Source of the DNA: CAYUNT01 sp964446285
Lineage (GTDB): Bacteria > Sumerlaeota > Sumerlaeia > SLMS01 > CAYUNT01
Direction of reading: 5' to 3'
Length of the DNA: 22,223 nucleotides
Assembly: GCA_964446285.1 (NCBI GenBank)
Contig: CAYUNT010000060.1
Location: 1-22,223, forward strand
Part shown: piece after piece, positions 7,832 to 15,353 of the stretch
Position numbering within the stretch: the stretch's first letter is position 1
Layout of the letters: every line of letters starts with the position of its first letter
Notes under the pieces: generated by a model
The model's input: the letters and a program-made list of their open reading frames with translations, nothing else
What the model was told of the DNA's origin: nothing
Databases searched by the model: none
Program-made: the position numbers and the translations under genes

Positions 7832-9538
7832 TTATTTTTCTTCTGGGTGCGGGTTGAGCGGAAAGAACGATTCGGTTCCGGGGCCATAGGCAATAAGCAA
7901 ATCGACCTGAAGCCCTGAGCGGGCAAGAAGCACACGGCGCGAATCGGCAGGGCGAACCCAGGCGCGGCATTCTTTGATTCTACCTGCATTTTCACCACCT
8001 TCATTTTCGCCTGCGGCGGCGGCTTTCAGATTTTCTGCCAGACGGGCGCTGTCGGGCGCATATTCCTGCACCGTTCTCCCCTCGCCGCTGCCAAGAAGTT
8101 CCATCACCCGCTTTTCCGCAACATAGTCCATGAATTCTTTCGCGTCGCGCGCCGTGTCCCATACGCTGCGCCAGTGCAACACGGCGGCCGTGGGCGTTGA
8201 TGCGGCATCGTTGCCCGTGCCCTCGGGCATCCAGAGCGCCCAGCGGTCGCCGCCCCATCCCGCCGCCGCGCGCGAAACGTCCGCATCCACCTGAAGCGGA
8301 TTGGCTAGATTGAAATAATTGAGCCGCAGCGGAATGTTTCGCGGCAGGAGAATCGCGCGCAATCCCGCCTCGCCGAGCGTATTGGCTGTGCGCAACTGCC
8401 ATTGCGGACCCAGCCGCGCGCCCAAATACGGCAGCGTGACCGAAACCGGTTCGTCGGCGGGCGACGCCAAATACTTTTCCGGATGGAGCACTTGTTCCGT
8501 GGAACGCGGCGGATGGCGCAACAGGGCGTTTCGCGCGTCGGGGATTTCCAGGCTGGCCGTTTGCGTCATCTCCAGCCCGCCCAGATACGGAAACAGCAGC
8601 AAATACTGCCAGAAAGGCGGAGTGCGATTCAGTTGATCCTGATCGAGGCTCATGATGCGCGGCAGTTCGAGCAGCCACGAAAGCGAGGCGCGCTTGCTCA
8701 TATACTCAATCATTAAAAGCGTGGCGTCGCCCTCGATAACCGAAAGTATGGCAAATGCGGCGTCGTCATTGTTGCGCGCATGAAGTGGCAGATTCGCGAA
8801 ATCGAAATTCTGGTCCTGAAGCGCATGGCAGATTTCGTGTGCAAGGATCATGCGCCCCACGCGGCTATCGGGCGGAAAAAGGTCCGTGACATACAGGCGT
8901 CCGGTACGGTCGTCGTAAAGTCCGCCCACCTGCTCGGCATAGAGGTCGATCAAAAGCGAACGCAGCGAAGTCCCCGGTTCGACCGCGCCTAGCAGCGCCA
9001 GCGCATGGCCATAGGGAATCGCCACGCTTTCCGGCATATCCTGTTCGATGAGTCGGAGGACAAGGGCGCGGGTTTCGTTGCGCGAAATGGGCGCCATCTC
9101 CACATGGCGTTTCACCGGCAATCCGCGGATTTGCGACACTTCCTCTTCGAGTTCGCGCACCATGCGCCATTGCTGGGCGATGCGAAGATCGCGTTCGAGC
9201 GTGTGAACCTTTTTTGCCAGCATCTCAGACCGCACGCGCTCCTGAATCAGCTCGTCTTCTGCGAAAGGGCGCGGCGGCTCGGGGGCAGATGGAGGCGCGG
9301 CGGCGGCGGCAGCTGCTGTTGCATCCAGTGCGGTGGACGGGGCAGGGGACGGCGAACCAGCAATAGCCGATTTTCCATGAAACATTGCGCACGATGCGAG
9401 CGCCATTGCACACGCGGCCAATCCCGCAAACAGGAGGGTCCGAGGTGTCGCATCGCCACGCAATCTGGCAGGATATTCAATCGGCGCAGGCAAGACTGAC
9501 AGTGACGTGCGGATGCGCCGCATGGTAGCAAATTTCAT
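7832..9538 (-). CDS. Putative zinc metallopeptidase lipoprotein (HExxH, gluzincin-like)
   Basis: A 568-residue envelope lipoprotein. The signal segment (about 34-49) ends in the lipobox LASC, so Cys50 is the likely lipidated residue. An Ala/Pro-rich tether follows (about 60-90), then a predicted helical segment (about 95-140) and a peptidase-like region. GGLYDDRTGRLYV (205-217) precedes AHEICHALQDQ (233-243), where His234, Glu235 and His238 form the zinc site. VIEGDAT (267-273) provides Glu269 as the probable third ligand. This arrangement recurs in uncharacterised bacterial lipoproteins; the substrate is unknown. I chose ATG 9538 because AAGGA sits seven bases upstream and because a longer reading would run through the rhomboid gene and repeat DNA. 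ATG 9523 is also possible. It follows the rhomboid gene by 47 bases and probably shares its transcript. Confidence 0.85.
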   Translation of the reverse strand: MKFATMRRIRTSLSVLPAPIEYPARLRGDATPRTLLFAGLAACAMALASCAMFHGKSAIAGSPSPAPSTALDATAAAAAAAPPSAPEPPRPFAEDELIQERVRSEMLAKKVHTLERDLRIAQQWRMVRELEEEVSQIRGLPVKRHVEMAPISRNETRALVLRLIEQDMPESVAIPYGHALALLGAVEPGTSLRSLLIDLYAEQVGGLYDDRTGRLYVTDLFPPDSRVGRMILAHEICHALQDQNFDFANLPLHARNNDDAAFAILSVIEGDATLLMIEYMSKRASLSWLLELPRIMSLDQDQLNRTPPFWQYLLLFPYLGGLEMTQTASLEIPDARNALLRHPPRSTEQVLHPEKYLASPADEPVSVTLPYLGARLGPQWQLRTANTLGEAGLRAILLPRNIPLRLNYFNLANPLQVDADVSRAAAGWGGDRWALWMPEGTGNDAASTPTAAVLHWRSVWDTARDAKEFMDYVAEKRVMELLGSGEGRTVQEYAPDSARLAENLKAAAAGENEGGENAGRIKECRAWVRPADSRRVLLARSGLQVDLLIAYGPGTESFFPLNPHPEEK

Positions 9539-9546
9539 AAAATGAT

Positions 9547-9576
9547 CCTTTGCGTCTCCGCGCCTCCGCGGTGAAA
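9547..9576. repeat. Single arm of the CGCGGAG/CGCAGAG palindromic repeat family
   Basis: On the minus strand this reads as CACCGCGGAGGCGCGGAGAC followed by GCAAAGG, with an 8-base period. It resembles the left arm of the palindrome at 10307-10386. No second arm is present. It occupies most of the short gap between the rhomboid and lipoprotein genes, and its edge supplies the AAGGA used as ribosome site by the lipoprotein gene. Confidence 0.65.
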
Positions 9577-9585
9577 TCAGGCTTT

Positions 9586-10281
9586 CTACAAGTCGCCGTA
9601 GGTCGTCTCGCGACGCAGGCCCTCCTTGCCAAAGGCAATCGCCGCCGCCAGCGCACCAAAAAGAAATCCCCCAAAATGCGCCGCCACGTCGGTGTTTGAG
9701 GTTGGGCGCCCACCCCAGGACTCGAGCGCCATGGTGCCCAATTGAATAATGAACCATATTCCAAAAAGGAACACGCCCGCGATGTTCCAGGTGCCTGACC
9801 AGAATTTATGCCAGAAAAGCGCGACGAAATACCAGACTTTGACATCGCCAAACGGATAAAGAACGACAAACGCGCCTAGGATGGCGGCAATCGCGCCCGA
9901 TGCGCCGATATGGGGAGTAATACGGCCTTCGCCGACGCTCAGCGCGCCGCCCAGCCCGAAGGCGGCCAGCCCCCCGGCCAGATACAAAAGAAAAAATGGA
10001 CCGTGCCCAAGGCGCGATTCGATGAGCGGCCCCGCCACACCGAGAATCCATAGATTGGGAATCAAGTGGAGAAGGCCGGCGTGCAGAAAAATCGAAGCGA
10101 GAAGTGTAAGCGGCGCGGCCTGATTGGGCACATAGCCCCATCGCATGAACACGTCGCTCATGGAGTCGGACGCGGCCACAATCGCCAGATACCCGATCAG
10201 GCCAACGAGGATGATGCCAAAAGTCACGAGCGGCTGGCGGCGCGGCTTGTCGGCGGTTCCGTATGGGATAAGAACAAACAT
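9586..10281 (-). CDS. Rhomboid-family intramembrane serine protease
   Basis: A 231-residue polytopic membrane protein that should cleave transmembrane substrates within the bilayer. About six hydrophobic segments are visible. The catalytic dyad is intact: Ser128 in HIGASGA (124-130) and His202 in AAHFGGF (200-206). HAGLLHLIPNLW (67-78) matches the conserved His/Asn stretch of the second membrane segment that forms the oxyanion region. The start at 10281 (MFVLIPYG) was chosen over the longer frame from 10368, because that extension is simply translated palindromic repeat. No convincing ribosome site precedes either start. The gene is first of a pair with the downstream lipoprotein metallopeptidase and is divergent from serS. 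Substrates cannot be inferred. Confidence 0.92.
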   Translation of the reverse strand: MFVLIPYGTADKPRRQPLVTFGIILVGLIGYLAIVAASDSMSDVFMRWGYVPNQAAPLTLLASIFLHAGLLHLIPNLWILGVAGPLIESRLGHGPFFLLYLAGGLAAFGLGGALSVGEGRITPHIGASGAIAAILGAFVVLYPFGDVKVWYFVALFWHKFWSGTWNIAGVFLFGIWFIIQLGTMALESWGGRPTSNTDVAAHFGGFLFGALAAAIAFGKEGLRRETTYGDL

Positions 10282-10306
10282 GGATGTCTGGAATGGGCAG
10301 GAAAGA

Positions 10307-10386
10307 TCACCGCGGAGCCGCAGAGGGCGCAGAGAAGAACAATGCGAATAGAATCTCTCTGCGTTCACTGCGCCTCTGCGCTGTCT
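10307..10386. repeat. Palindromic repeat, CGCAGAG family (8-9 bp period)
   Basis: The left arm (about 10307-10337, TCACCGCGGAGCCGCAGAGG then GCGCAGAG) is an imperfect inverted copy of the right arm (about 10355-10386, CTCTCTGCGTTCACTGCGCC then TCTGCGCTGTC). The words CGCAGAG/CTGCG recur every 8-9 bases in both arms. It sits in the 246-base divergent region between the rhomboid gene and serS. A large stem-loop is possible in RNA from either strand. The function is unknown. Confidence 0.75.
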
Positions 10387-10515
10387 ATTTCATTCCGGCG
10401 GCGTGGGCAACTGTTTCGTTGACACCGCAGCGCGCCGGAGCATGAGTCTTGGCGAACCTGCGCCCTTTGTTTTTCGGGGCGGGGCGCAGGGATTCCCTAT
10501 CGTTTGTTTGCCGTT

Positions 10516-10520
10516 GAGGT
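10516..10520 (+). promoter_or_regulatory. Ribosome binding site of serS
   Basis: GAGGT lies seven bases before the ATG at 10528. It decides against the upstream in-frame ATG at 10504, which lacks such a site and would add eight residues that seryl-tRNA synthetases do not carry. Confidence 0.7.
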
Positions 10521-10527
10521 GGTTTTC

Positions 10528-11802
10528 ATGCTGGACATTCGTTTGATTCGCGAAGAGCCGGACCGGGTGCGCGCGGGGCTTGCCGCTAAGAAGGCCGACG
10601 CTGGCGTTGTGGATAAAATCCTGGAATTGGATGCGCGGCGTCGCGCTGTGATTTCCGAAGCGGACGTGCTCAAGCAGCGGCGCAAAGAGGAAAGCAAAAA
10701 GATCGGCGCGCGCATCAAGGCGGGCGAAGACGCGGCGGCCCTTCAGGCGGAATCGCGCCGCATGGGCGAGGATATTCAGAAAAAGGATGATGAAATCCGC
10801 CAGATCGAGCGCGATGTGCTCGATATTCTGCTTAACACGCCGAACCTGCCGCACGAAAGCGTTCCACGCGGCGTGGATGCCTCGGACAATGTGACGGTGC
10901 GAACGTGGGGCGAGCAGAAATCCTTCGATTTCGAGCCGCTGCCGCATTGGGAACTTGGCAAGCGCCTGGGCATCCTCGAACTCGAACGCGGCGCGAAGGT
11001 GTCGGGGTCGGGCTTTTACTTTTTGCGCGGGGCGGGCGCGCGGCTGGAGCGAGTGCTCATCCAGTGGATGCTTGATACGCATGTGGCGGAAAACGGCTAC
11101 ACGGAACTCGCGCCGCCGCTGCTGGTCAAGCGCGAGACGATGGTCGGCACAGGCCAGCTGCCCAAGTTCGAGATCGACATGTATTGCACGGACAAAGAGG
11201 ACGACCTGTTCCTCGTTCCAACGGCGGAAGTGCCCGTGACGAACATCTACCGCGACGAGGTCCTAGCGCCGACCGATGTGCCCAAGCGGCTCGTGGCCTA
11301 CACACCATGCTTCCGGCGCGAGGCGGGGTCTTACGGCAAGGAAGTGCGCGGCATCACGCGCGTGCATCAGTTCAACAAAGTCGAAATGGTGCACTACGCG
11401 CTGCCGGAAAAATCCTACGAAAACCTTGAGGAATTGACGGGGCACGCCGAGACGCTCCTCCAGCGACTGGGGATTACGTATCGCGTGCTGGCGCTCTGCA
11501 CGGGCGACCTGTCGTTCGGCGCGGCCAAGTGCTACGACCTCGAAGTGTGGGCGCCGGGCATGAAGCAATGGCTCGAAGTGTCGTCGTGCTCGAACTTTGA
11601 GGATTTCCAGGCGCGGCGGGCGCAAATCCGGTTCAAGCGCACGCAGGAATCCAAGCCCGAATACGTCCACACGCTGAACGGATCGGGACTGGCGCTGCCG
11701 CGGCTTGTGATCGCGCTGCTCGAAACGTATCAGCAGGCCGACGGCTCGATCCTGCTGCCCGAGGCGATTCGCGGGCGGTTCGGCGCGGAGCGCATCGCAT
11801 AG
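10528..11802 (+). CDS. serS: Seryl-tRNA synthetase
   Basis: A 424-residue class II aminoacyl-tRNA synthetase that charges tRNA-Ser (and selenocysteine tRNA where present) with serine in the cytoplasm. The length is typical of the family. The N-terminus MLDIRLIREEPDRVR and the long coiled-coil arm (about 30-105) that grips the tRNA variable arm are present. The catalytic part has TAEVP (232-236), motif 2 around FRREAGSYG (262-270), SSCSNFEDFQ (352-361) and motif 3 NGSGLALPR (384-392). No key residue looks lost. It is divergent from the rhomboid gene and heads a plus-strand series, but the repeat-filled 126-base gap after it suggests that the next gene may be transcribed separately. Confidence 0.98.
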   Translation: MLDIRLIREEPDRVRAGLAAKKADAGVVDKILELDARRRAVISEADVLKQRRKEESKKIGARIKAGEDAAALQAESRRMGEDIQKKDDEIRQIERDVLDILLNTPNLPHESVPRGVDASDNVTVRTWGEQKSFDFEPLPHWELGKRLGILELERGAKVSGSGFYFLRGAGARLERVLIQWMLDTHVAENGYTELAPPLLVKRETMVGTGQLPKFEIDMYCTDKEDDLFLVPTAEVPVTNIYRDEVLAPTDVPKRLVAYTPCFRREAGSYGKEVRGITRVHQFNKVEMVHYALPEKSYENLEELTGHAETLLQRLGITYRVLALCTGDLSFGAAKCYDLEVWAPGMKQWLEVSSCSNFEDFQARRAQIRFKRTQESKPEYVHTLNGSGLALPRLVIALLETYQQADGSILLPEAIRGRFGAERIA

Positions 11803-11814
11803 CATGCGCGGAAA

Positions 11815-11918
11815 AAACAGACAGGATAGACAAGATGGGCATGATAAGAAAAACCTGTTGGTGTTTTTTGCCTGCTCTCCTGTTTTTCTTGTAAATCCTG
11901 TCTATGAATTTTGTTTTG
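11815..11918. repeat. Palindromic repeat, ACAGGAT/ATCCTGT family
   Basis: AGACAGGATAGACAAGA (11819-11835) is an inverted copy of TCTTGTAAATCCTGTCT (11887-11903), with 15 of 17 positions matching. Related words recur at 9-base spacing on each side. It fills the gap between serS and the glycosyltransferase gene. A stem-loop with a loop of about 50 bases could form in the transcript, but there is no adjoining U-tract typical of a terminator. Confidence 0.75.
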
Positions 11919-11928
11919 GTCTGCCGTC

Positions 11929-13182
11929 ATGCCTCTCGATGACTCGCCCAATCCGCTTTTGCCTGCGCCGCATTCCGCCGGTGCCGGGGCTTTGCGCGAA
12001 GGATCTCGCCCTGCGCGGATTTTCTTTGCGACGGCAACCTCGGACCGCGGCGGGGCGGAGACGCTGCTGGCGGAATTGCTGAAACGCCTGGATCGCGCGC
12101 GGTTTGTGTGCCGAGTGGCGTCGATGTCGGGCGATGGCTGGCTGGCGCAAGCGGCGCGCGCGGCGGGAATCGAGGCGGATGTGTGGACCTCGCTCGGCGC
12201 GTCCGCGAAAATCCGCGCGCTGTGCCGGCGAATGCGCGAGTTCCGCCCCGACATCGTCCATGTGTTTGGCCTGAGCGCCGAATTGCCCGTGCGGTTGTTC
12301 GCAAGGCGCGCGGCGGCGGGAGTGCGGGCAATTGTCGATGCCGCGCACAGCCCGATTCCGGGGCGTCCGGCGGCGCATGTCTGCCTCGACCGCCTGACGG
12401 CGCGCCGCGTGGATCGATTTATTTGCGTCTCGGAAACCGTGGCCGAGATGCGGCGGCGGCGCGAGCATTGGCCGGCGGAGCGCATTATCGTAATCCCAAA
12501 CGGAATCGAGTTGCCACCCGCGCGGGCGCTTGAAGCGGAGGAGCGCATCCAGGCGCGGCGGGCGTTGCGCGAACGCCTGAAATTGCCTGCGGATATGCCG
12601 TCAAATTTGGCGGGGCCGCTTCTCCTCATGGTGGCGAACACGCGGCCGATGAAGGGATATGGCGAGGCGCTCGAGGCGCTGGCCGCCCTTGCGCCGCGCT
12701 TTCCGGGGATGCGCCTGGTGGCTGTCGGGCGCGATGTGGCGGATGGAGCATACACGCGGCAGGCGCGGGAATTGGGAATTGCCGATCGCGTGATTTGGGC
12801 GGGCTATCAGGAAAATCCAGCAGCGTTTTACGCGGGCGCGGATATTTTCCTGATGCCGTCGTATTGGGAAGGCTGCCCGACGGCGCTGCTTGAGGCGATG
12901 AGTTGGGGAATGCCGATTGTCGCGAGCCGCGTGGGGGGAATTGAGGAGGCCGCGCGCGACAGAGAGGAGGCGCTGCTTGTTGCGCCGCGCGACTCCGCCG
13001 CCCTCGCCCACGCTATTGAGCGCCTGGCTGGCGCGCCCGCCAATCCACTTGGTGATTCCAACGCCCTGGCCCGCCGACTCGCCGAAAACGCCCGCCGCCG
13101 CGCTGAATCGCGATACTCCATCGATGCCATGATCGACGCCCACTCGCGCCTCTACGCTTCTCTCCTCGCGGACACCCGATGA
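11929..13182 (+). CDS. GT4-family glycosyltransferase (GT-B fold)
   Basis: A 417-residue predicted cytoplasmic, retaining glycosyltransferase that transfers a sugar from a nucleotide donor. The donor and acceptor are not deducible. The N-terminal half has the family opening TSDRGGAETLLAEL (37-50). The C-terminal half has the donor-binding region with NTRPMKGYGEALEA (237-250) and the diagnostic EX7E pair, Glu314 and Glu322, in YWEGCPTALLEAMSWG (312-327). An SRVGGIEE segment follows. ATG 11929 is preferred over ATG 11911 because the latter lies in repeat sequence; no strong ribosome site is seen for either. The adjacent genes give no polysaccharide pathway, so a role in lipopolysaccharide or exopolysaccharide assembly is only a guess. 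Confidence 0.92.
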   Translation: MPLDDSPNPLLPAPHSAGAGALREGSRPARIFFATATSDRGGAETLLAELLKRLDRARFVCRVASMSGDGWLAQAARAAGIEADVWTSLGASAKIRALCRRMREFRPDIVHVFGLSAELPVRLFARRAAAGVRAIVDAAHSPIPGRPAAHVCLDRLTARRVDRFICVSETVAEMRRRREHWPAERIIVIPNGIELPPARALEAEERIQARRALRERLKLPADMPSNLAGPLLLMVANTRPMKGYGEALEALAALAPRFPGMRLVAVGRDVADGAYTRQARELGIADRVIWAGYQENPAAFYAGADIFLMPSYWEGCPTALLEAMSWGMPIVASRVGGIEEAARDREEALLVAPRDSAALAHAIERLAGAPANPLGDSNALARRLAENARRRAESRYSIDAMIDAHSRLYASLLADTR

Positions 13183-13206
13183 TTTTGAGTTTGGATGATT
13201 CCGCGA

Positions 13207-13236
13207 TTGCCTCGGGCAGGCAGGGCGAGGTAGATT
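13207..13236 (+). promoter_or_regulatory. Weak candidate promoter upstream of the MerR-type gene
   Basis: TTGCCT (13207-13212), an 18-base spacer and TAGATT (13231-13236) each match the sigma-70 consensus at four of six positions. The pair lies about 70 bases before the chosen start. It is suggestive only. Confidence 0.22.
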
Positions 13237-13304
13237 TTCGCAAAATTACGGAACGCGGTGCGCCGCGCTCTTTTCCACGATTTCACTTACTCATCCATAC
13301 TCCC

Positions 13305-13952
13305 ATGCCAAACGAATCCGCTGCAGATTATCCGAAGAAGCTCTTTTATCGCATCAACGAAGTGGCCAAAATCGCCGAGGTGGAAACCTACGTGCTGCGC
13401 TATTGGGAATCGAAATTTCCCATGCTTGCGCCGGAAAAGGATGAGAACGACCAGCGGCGCTACCGCCAGGCGGACATCGAAATGGTGTTTCGCATAAAGG
13501 AATTATTATATAAAGATAAGTTTACAATCGCGGGCGCGGTGGAAAAACTTCAGAAGGAAAGCGCGGACCGCAAACGCAAGGGGGGCGCAAAGGGCAGCGC
13601 CAAAAAGGAAATCGCGAAGGAACCGGAACTGGCGTTTGACGAAAGCGGCGATGGCGTCCCATTAAGTGCAGAGGAAGACCGCCCCGTAGAAAAGGAAGCG
13701 GAGGAGGCGGCATCCGCGGAAGAGGAAGCGGAAGAAGAAACGGAAAAGGCAGCGGTTGTAAAAGCGGCCGCGTCCAGGCCGCGCGCGGAAAAAAACCAGG
13801 AAAAAGATCAGAACAAGGCATCCGCATCAGCATCCGGGCCGGCGCCTGCCGAACTGCTTGAGGGTGTGGGGGCTGCCCGCTCGCGGATTCACAAAATGAT
13901 TTCGGAAGCGAAGTCCTGGCGCTCGAATTTCCGCCCTCAGGCGCCAATCTGA
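13305..13952 (+). CDS. MerR-family transcriptional regulator with acidic/basic low-complexity tail
   Basis: A 215-residue predicted DNA-binding protein. Residues 12-80 form the MerR winged helix-turn-helix: FYRINEVAKIAEVETYVLRY (14-33), then a wing with RRYRQADIEM (51-60) and FRIKELLYKDKFTIAGA. From about 85 to 185 the protein is rich in Glu, Lys and Ala and probably disordered. A short C-terminal segment (about 186-215, GVGAARSRIHKMISEAKSW) may be a helix. No metal-binding cysteines are visible, so it is not a classical MerR metal sensor; it resembles the MerR-type proteins found as single copies in many bacterial phyla. A longer reading from ATG 13179 overlaps the glycosyltransferase stop as ATGA, but its extra 42 residues look unlike the family. 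The target genes are unknown. Confidence 0.85.
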   Translation: MPNESAADYPKKLFYRINEVAKIAEVETYVLRYWESKFPMLAPEKDENDQRRYRQADIEMVFRIKELLYKDKFTIAGAVEKLQKESADRKRKGGAKGSAKKEIAKEPELAFDESGDGVPLSAEEDRPVEKEAEEAASAEEEAEEETEKAAVVKAAASRPRAEKNQEKDQNKASASASGPAPAELLEGVGAARSRIHKMISEAKSWRSNFRPQAPI

Positions 13953-13957
13953 GCGAG

Positions 13958-14050
13958 AATCTTGGACGAGACGTCCAAGCCACCGGAAATCCCGGGCAGG
14001 ATGCCCAAGCCCCCGGAGGCTCTCGGATAAGACCCCAACCATTCCGGCTA
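13958..14050. repeat. Degenerate array of ~30-bp hairpin units
   Basis: About three to four units follow the MerR stop codon. Unit one (13958-13988) has the stem CTTGGAC/GTCCAAG around GAGAC, then CCACCGG. Unit two (about 13989-14019) has GGGCA/TGCCC, then CCCCCGG. Unit three (about 14020-14050) is decayed and ends in ATTCCGG. Unit one is the same element as 7698-7728. It lies just upstream of the phosphatase start and may form a string of small RNA hairpins between the two genes. Confidence 0.65.
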
Positions 14051-14076
14051 TAAGGCCGTCAGGCAGGTAAAACGTA

Positions 14077-14835
14077 GTGGCGTTGCGGAATTTCTCATTT
14101 GTCATCAACAAGCGCCTGGCGGGTTGTGCGTATCCGGGTGCGTGGGATTCGCTCGAATATGATTTGGATGAATTGCGGCGCGAGGGAGTGACGGCGCTCG
14201 TTACGCTGACGGAAGATGCCTTGGACGCGCATGTCGTGCGGCTGGCGGGTCTTGAGTATTTGCATGTTCCCATCGAGGATTTCCAGGCGCCGTCGCTGGC
14301 GCAGATTCGTGAATTTGTGGATTTCGCGCGCGAGCGGATCGAGCGTCCCCAGGGCGCGGTGGCCGTGCATTGTTTCGCTGGGCGCGGTCGCACGGGATGC
14401 ATGCTGGCCTGTTACCTTGTGGCCGATGGACTCGAGGCCGAGGATGCAATTAGCACGGTTCGGCGGTTGCGGCCCGGATCGCTCGAGACGTATATTCAGG
14501 AACAGGCTGTGCACATCTATCAGGCTTGGCTTCAGGAAATGGGAATGTGGCGCGGGGCAAAGGCCAAAGCGGCTTCGGATGCGGCAAAACCGCGAATGAA
14601 ATCGCCGTCCGGAAAACGAAAATCCACAAAGGCGCGGGGCGGCCTCGCGCGGCACGGCGGGGAAAAGGCACGCGGCGAAGGAAAGGCGTGTGGCGCGGAA
14701 AAAAATCGCGATTGTCCAGATGATCGCTCCGCCGCGCCCAATGATTCTGAATCGCACTCCAAGCCATCCGAACCTCCCCAACCGGGCGAATCCCCCAAAA
14801 CGCCTGGCTCGAATGCCTGGGATTATCTGCCCTGA
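14077..14835 (+). CDS. Dual-specificity-type protein phosphatase with long low-complexity tail
   Basis: A 252-residue protein whose first ~155 residues form a cysteine-dependent phosphatase domain. The signature HCFAGRGRTG (98-107) gives nucleophile Cys99 and Arg105, and PIEDFQAPS (65-73) places Asp68 as the likely general acid. The opening RNFSFVINKRLAGCAYPG is typical of small DSP-like phosphatases in bacteria and archaea. The start is GTG 14077, with AGGT eight bases upstream. Residues ~160-252 are basic and Lys/Ala/Arg/Gly-rich, then Ser/Pro-rich, ending AWDYLP; they look disordered and are absent from compact family members. The substrate is unknown (phosphoprotein, phosphoinositide or RNA cap-like phosphates are all conceivable). 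It is 124 bases after the MerR gene and 32 before the UPF0178 gene. Confidence 0.88.
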   Translation: MALRNFSFVINKRLAGCAYPGAWDSLEYDLDELRREGVTALVTLTEDALDAHVVRLAGLEYLHVPIEDFQAPSLAQIREFVDFARERIERPQGAVAVHCFAGRGRTGCMLACYLVADGLEAEDAISTVRRLRPGSLETYIQEQAVHIYQAWLQEMGMWRGAKAKAASDAAKPRMKSPSGKRKSTKARGGLARHGGEKARGEGKACGAEKNRDCPDDRSAAPNDSESHSKPSEPPQPGESPKTPGSNAWDYLP

Positions 14836-14867
14836 ATTCCGACCTCTGAATTGCTGAATTACTGGCC

Positions 14868-15353
14868 ATGAAACTCTGGATTGACGCGGATGCGTGCCCG
14901 CGCGGGGTGAAGGAAATCGCATTCCGCGCTTCGCGGCGGCTGGGGATAGCGGTGACGCTCGTCGCCAATGCTCCGATGCCCGTGCCGGATTCGCCGCTCG
15001 TCACGGTTGTGCGTGTCGAGAAGGGTTTCGACGTGGCCGACGCGCACATCGCCCAATCCGCCTCGCCCGGCGACATTGTAATTACCGCAGACGTTCCGCT
15101 TGCGGCCGCCGTGGTGGCGCGGGGCGCAACTGCCATCGACCCGCGCGGCGATCTCTACACGCCCGACACAATCGGCGAACGCCTTCGCTATCGCAATTTG
15201 ATGATGGACCTTCGCGATCAGGGCGTCATTACAAGCGGCGGCCCGCCTCCATTCAGCGCGGCTGACCAGCGCCGTTTCGCCTCGGCCTTCGATGCCCTCC
15301 TCACCCGCCGCCTGCGCGAAGAGGCCGCTCCGTCCAAGATTGACAGAAGATGA
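14868..15353 (+). CDS. UPF0178 / DUF188 family protein (YaiI/YqxD-like)
   Basis: A 161-residue cytoplasmic protein of the YaiI/YqxD family, which adopts a PIN-like nuclease fold. The family hallmark WIDADACPRGVKE (4-16) supplies the acidic residues Asp6 and Asp8. VEKGFDVADAHIAQ and DIVITADVPLAAAV carry further conserved acidic positions. TIGERLRYRNLMMDLRDQG near the C-terminus is also characteristic. The length is standard for the family. No enzymatic activity is firmly established for this group. It lies 32 bases downstream of the phosphatase gene and is probably co-transcribed with it. The start is clear from the N-terminal motif. Confidence 0.95.
   Translation: MKLWIDADACPRGVKEIAFRASRRLGIAVTLVANAPMPVPDSPLVTVVRVEKGFDVADAHIAQSASPGDIVITADVPLAAAVVARGATAIDPRGDLYTPDTIGERLRYRNLMMDLRDQGVITSGGPPPFSAADQRRFASAFDALLTRRLREEAAPSKIDRR

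Noticed and set aside
9539..9757. A 73-codon N-terminal extension of the lipoprotein gene reaching into the rhomboid gene.
   Set aside because: It overlaps the rhomboid 3' end in another frame and passes through repeat DNA, and the lipobox signal peptide fits the start at 9538.
10282..10368. A 29-codon N-terminal extension of the rhomboid protein.
   Set aside because: It is mostly translated palindromic repeat, and the family-like N-terminus begins at 10281.
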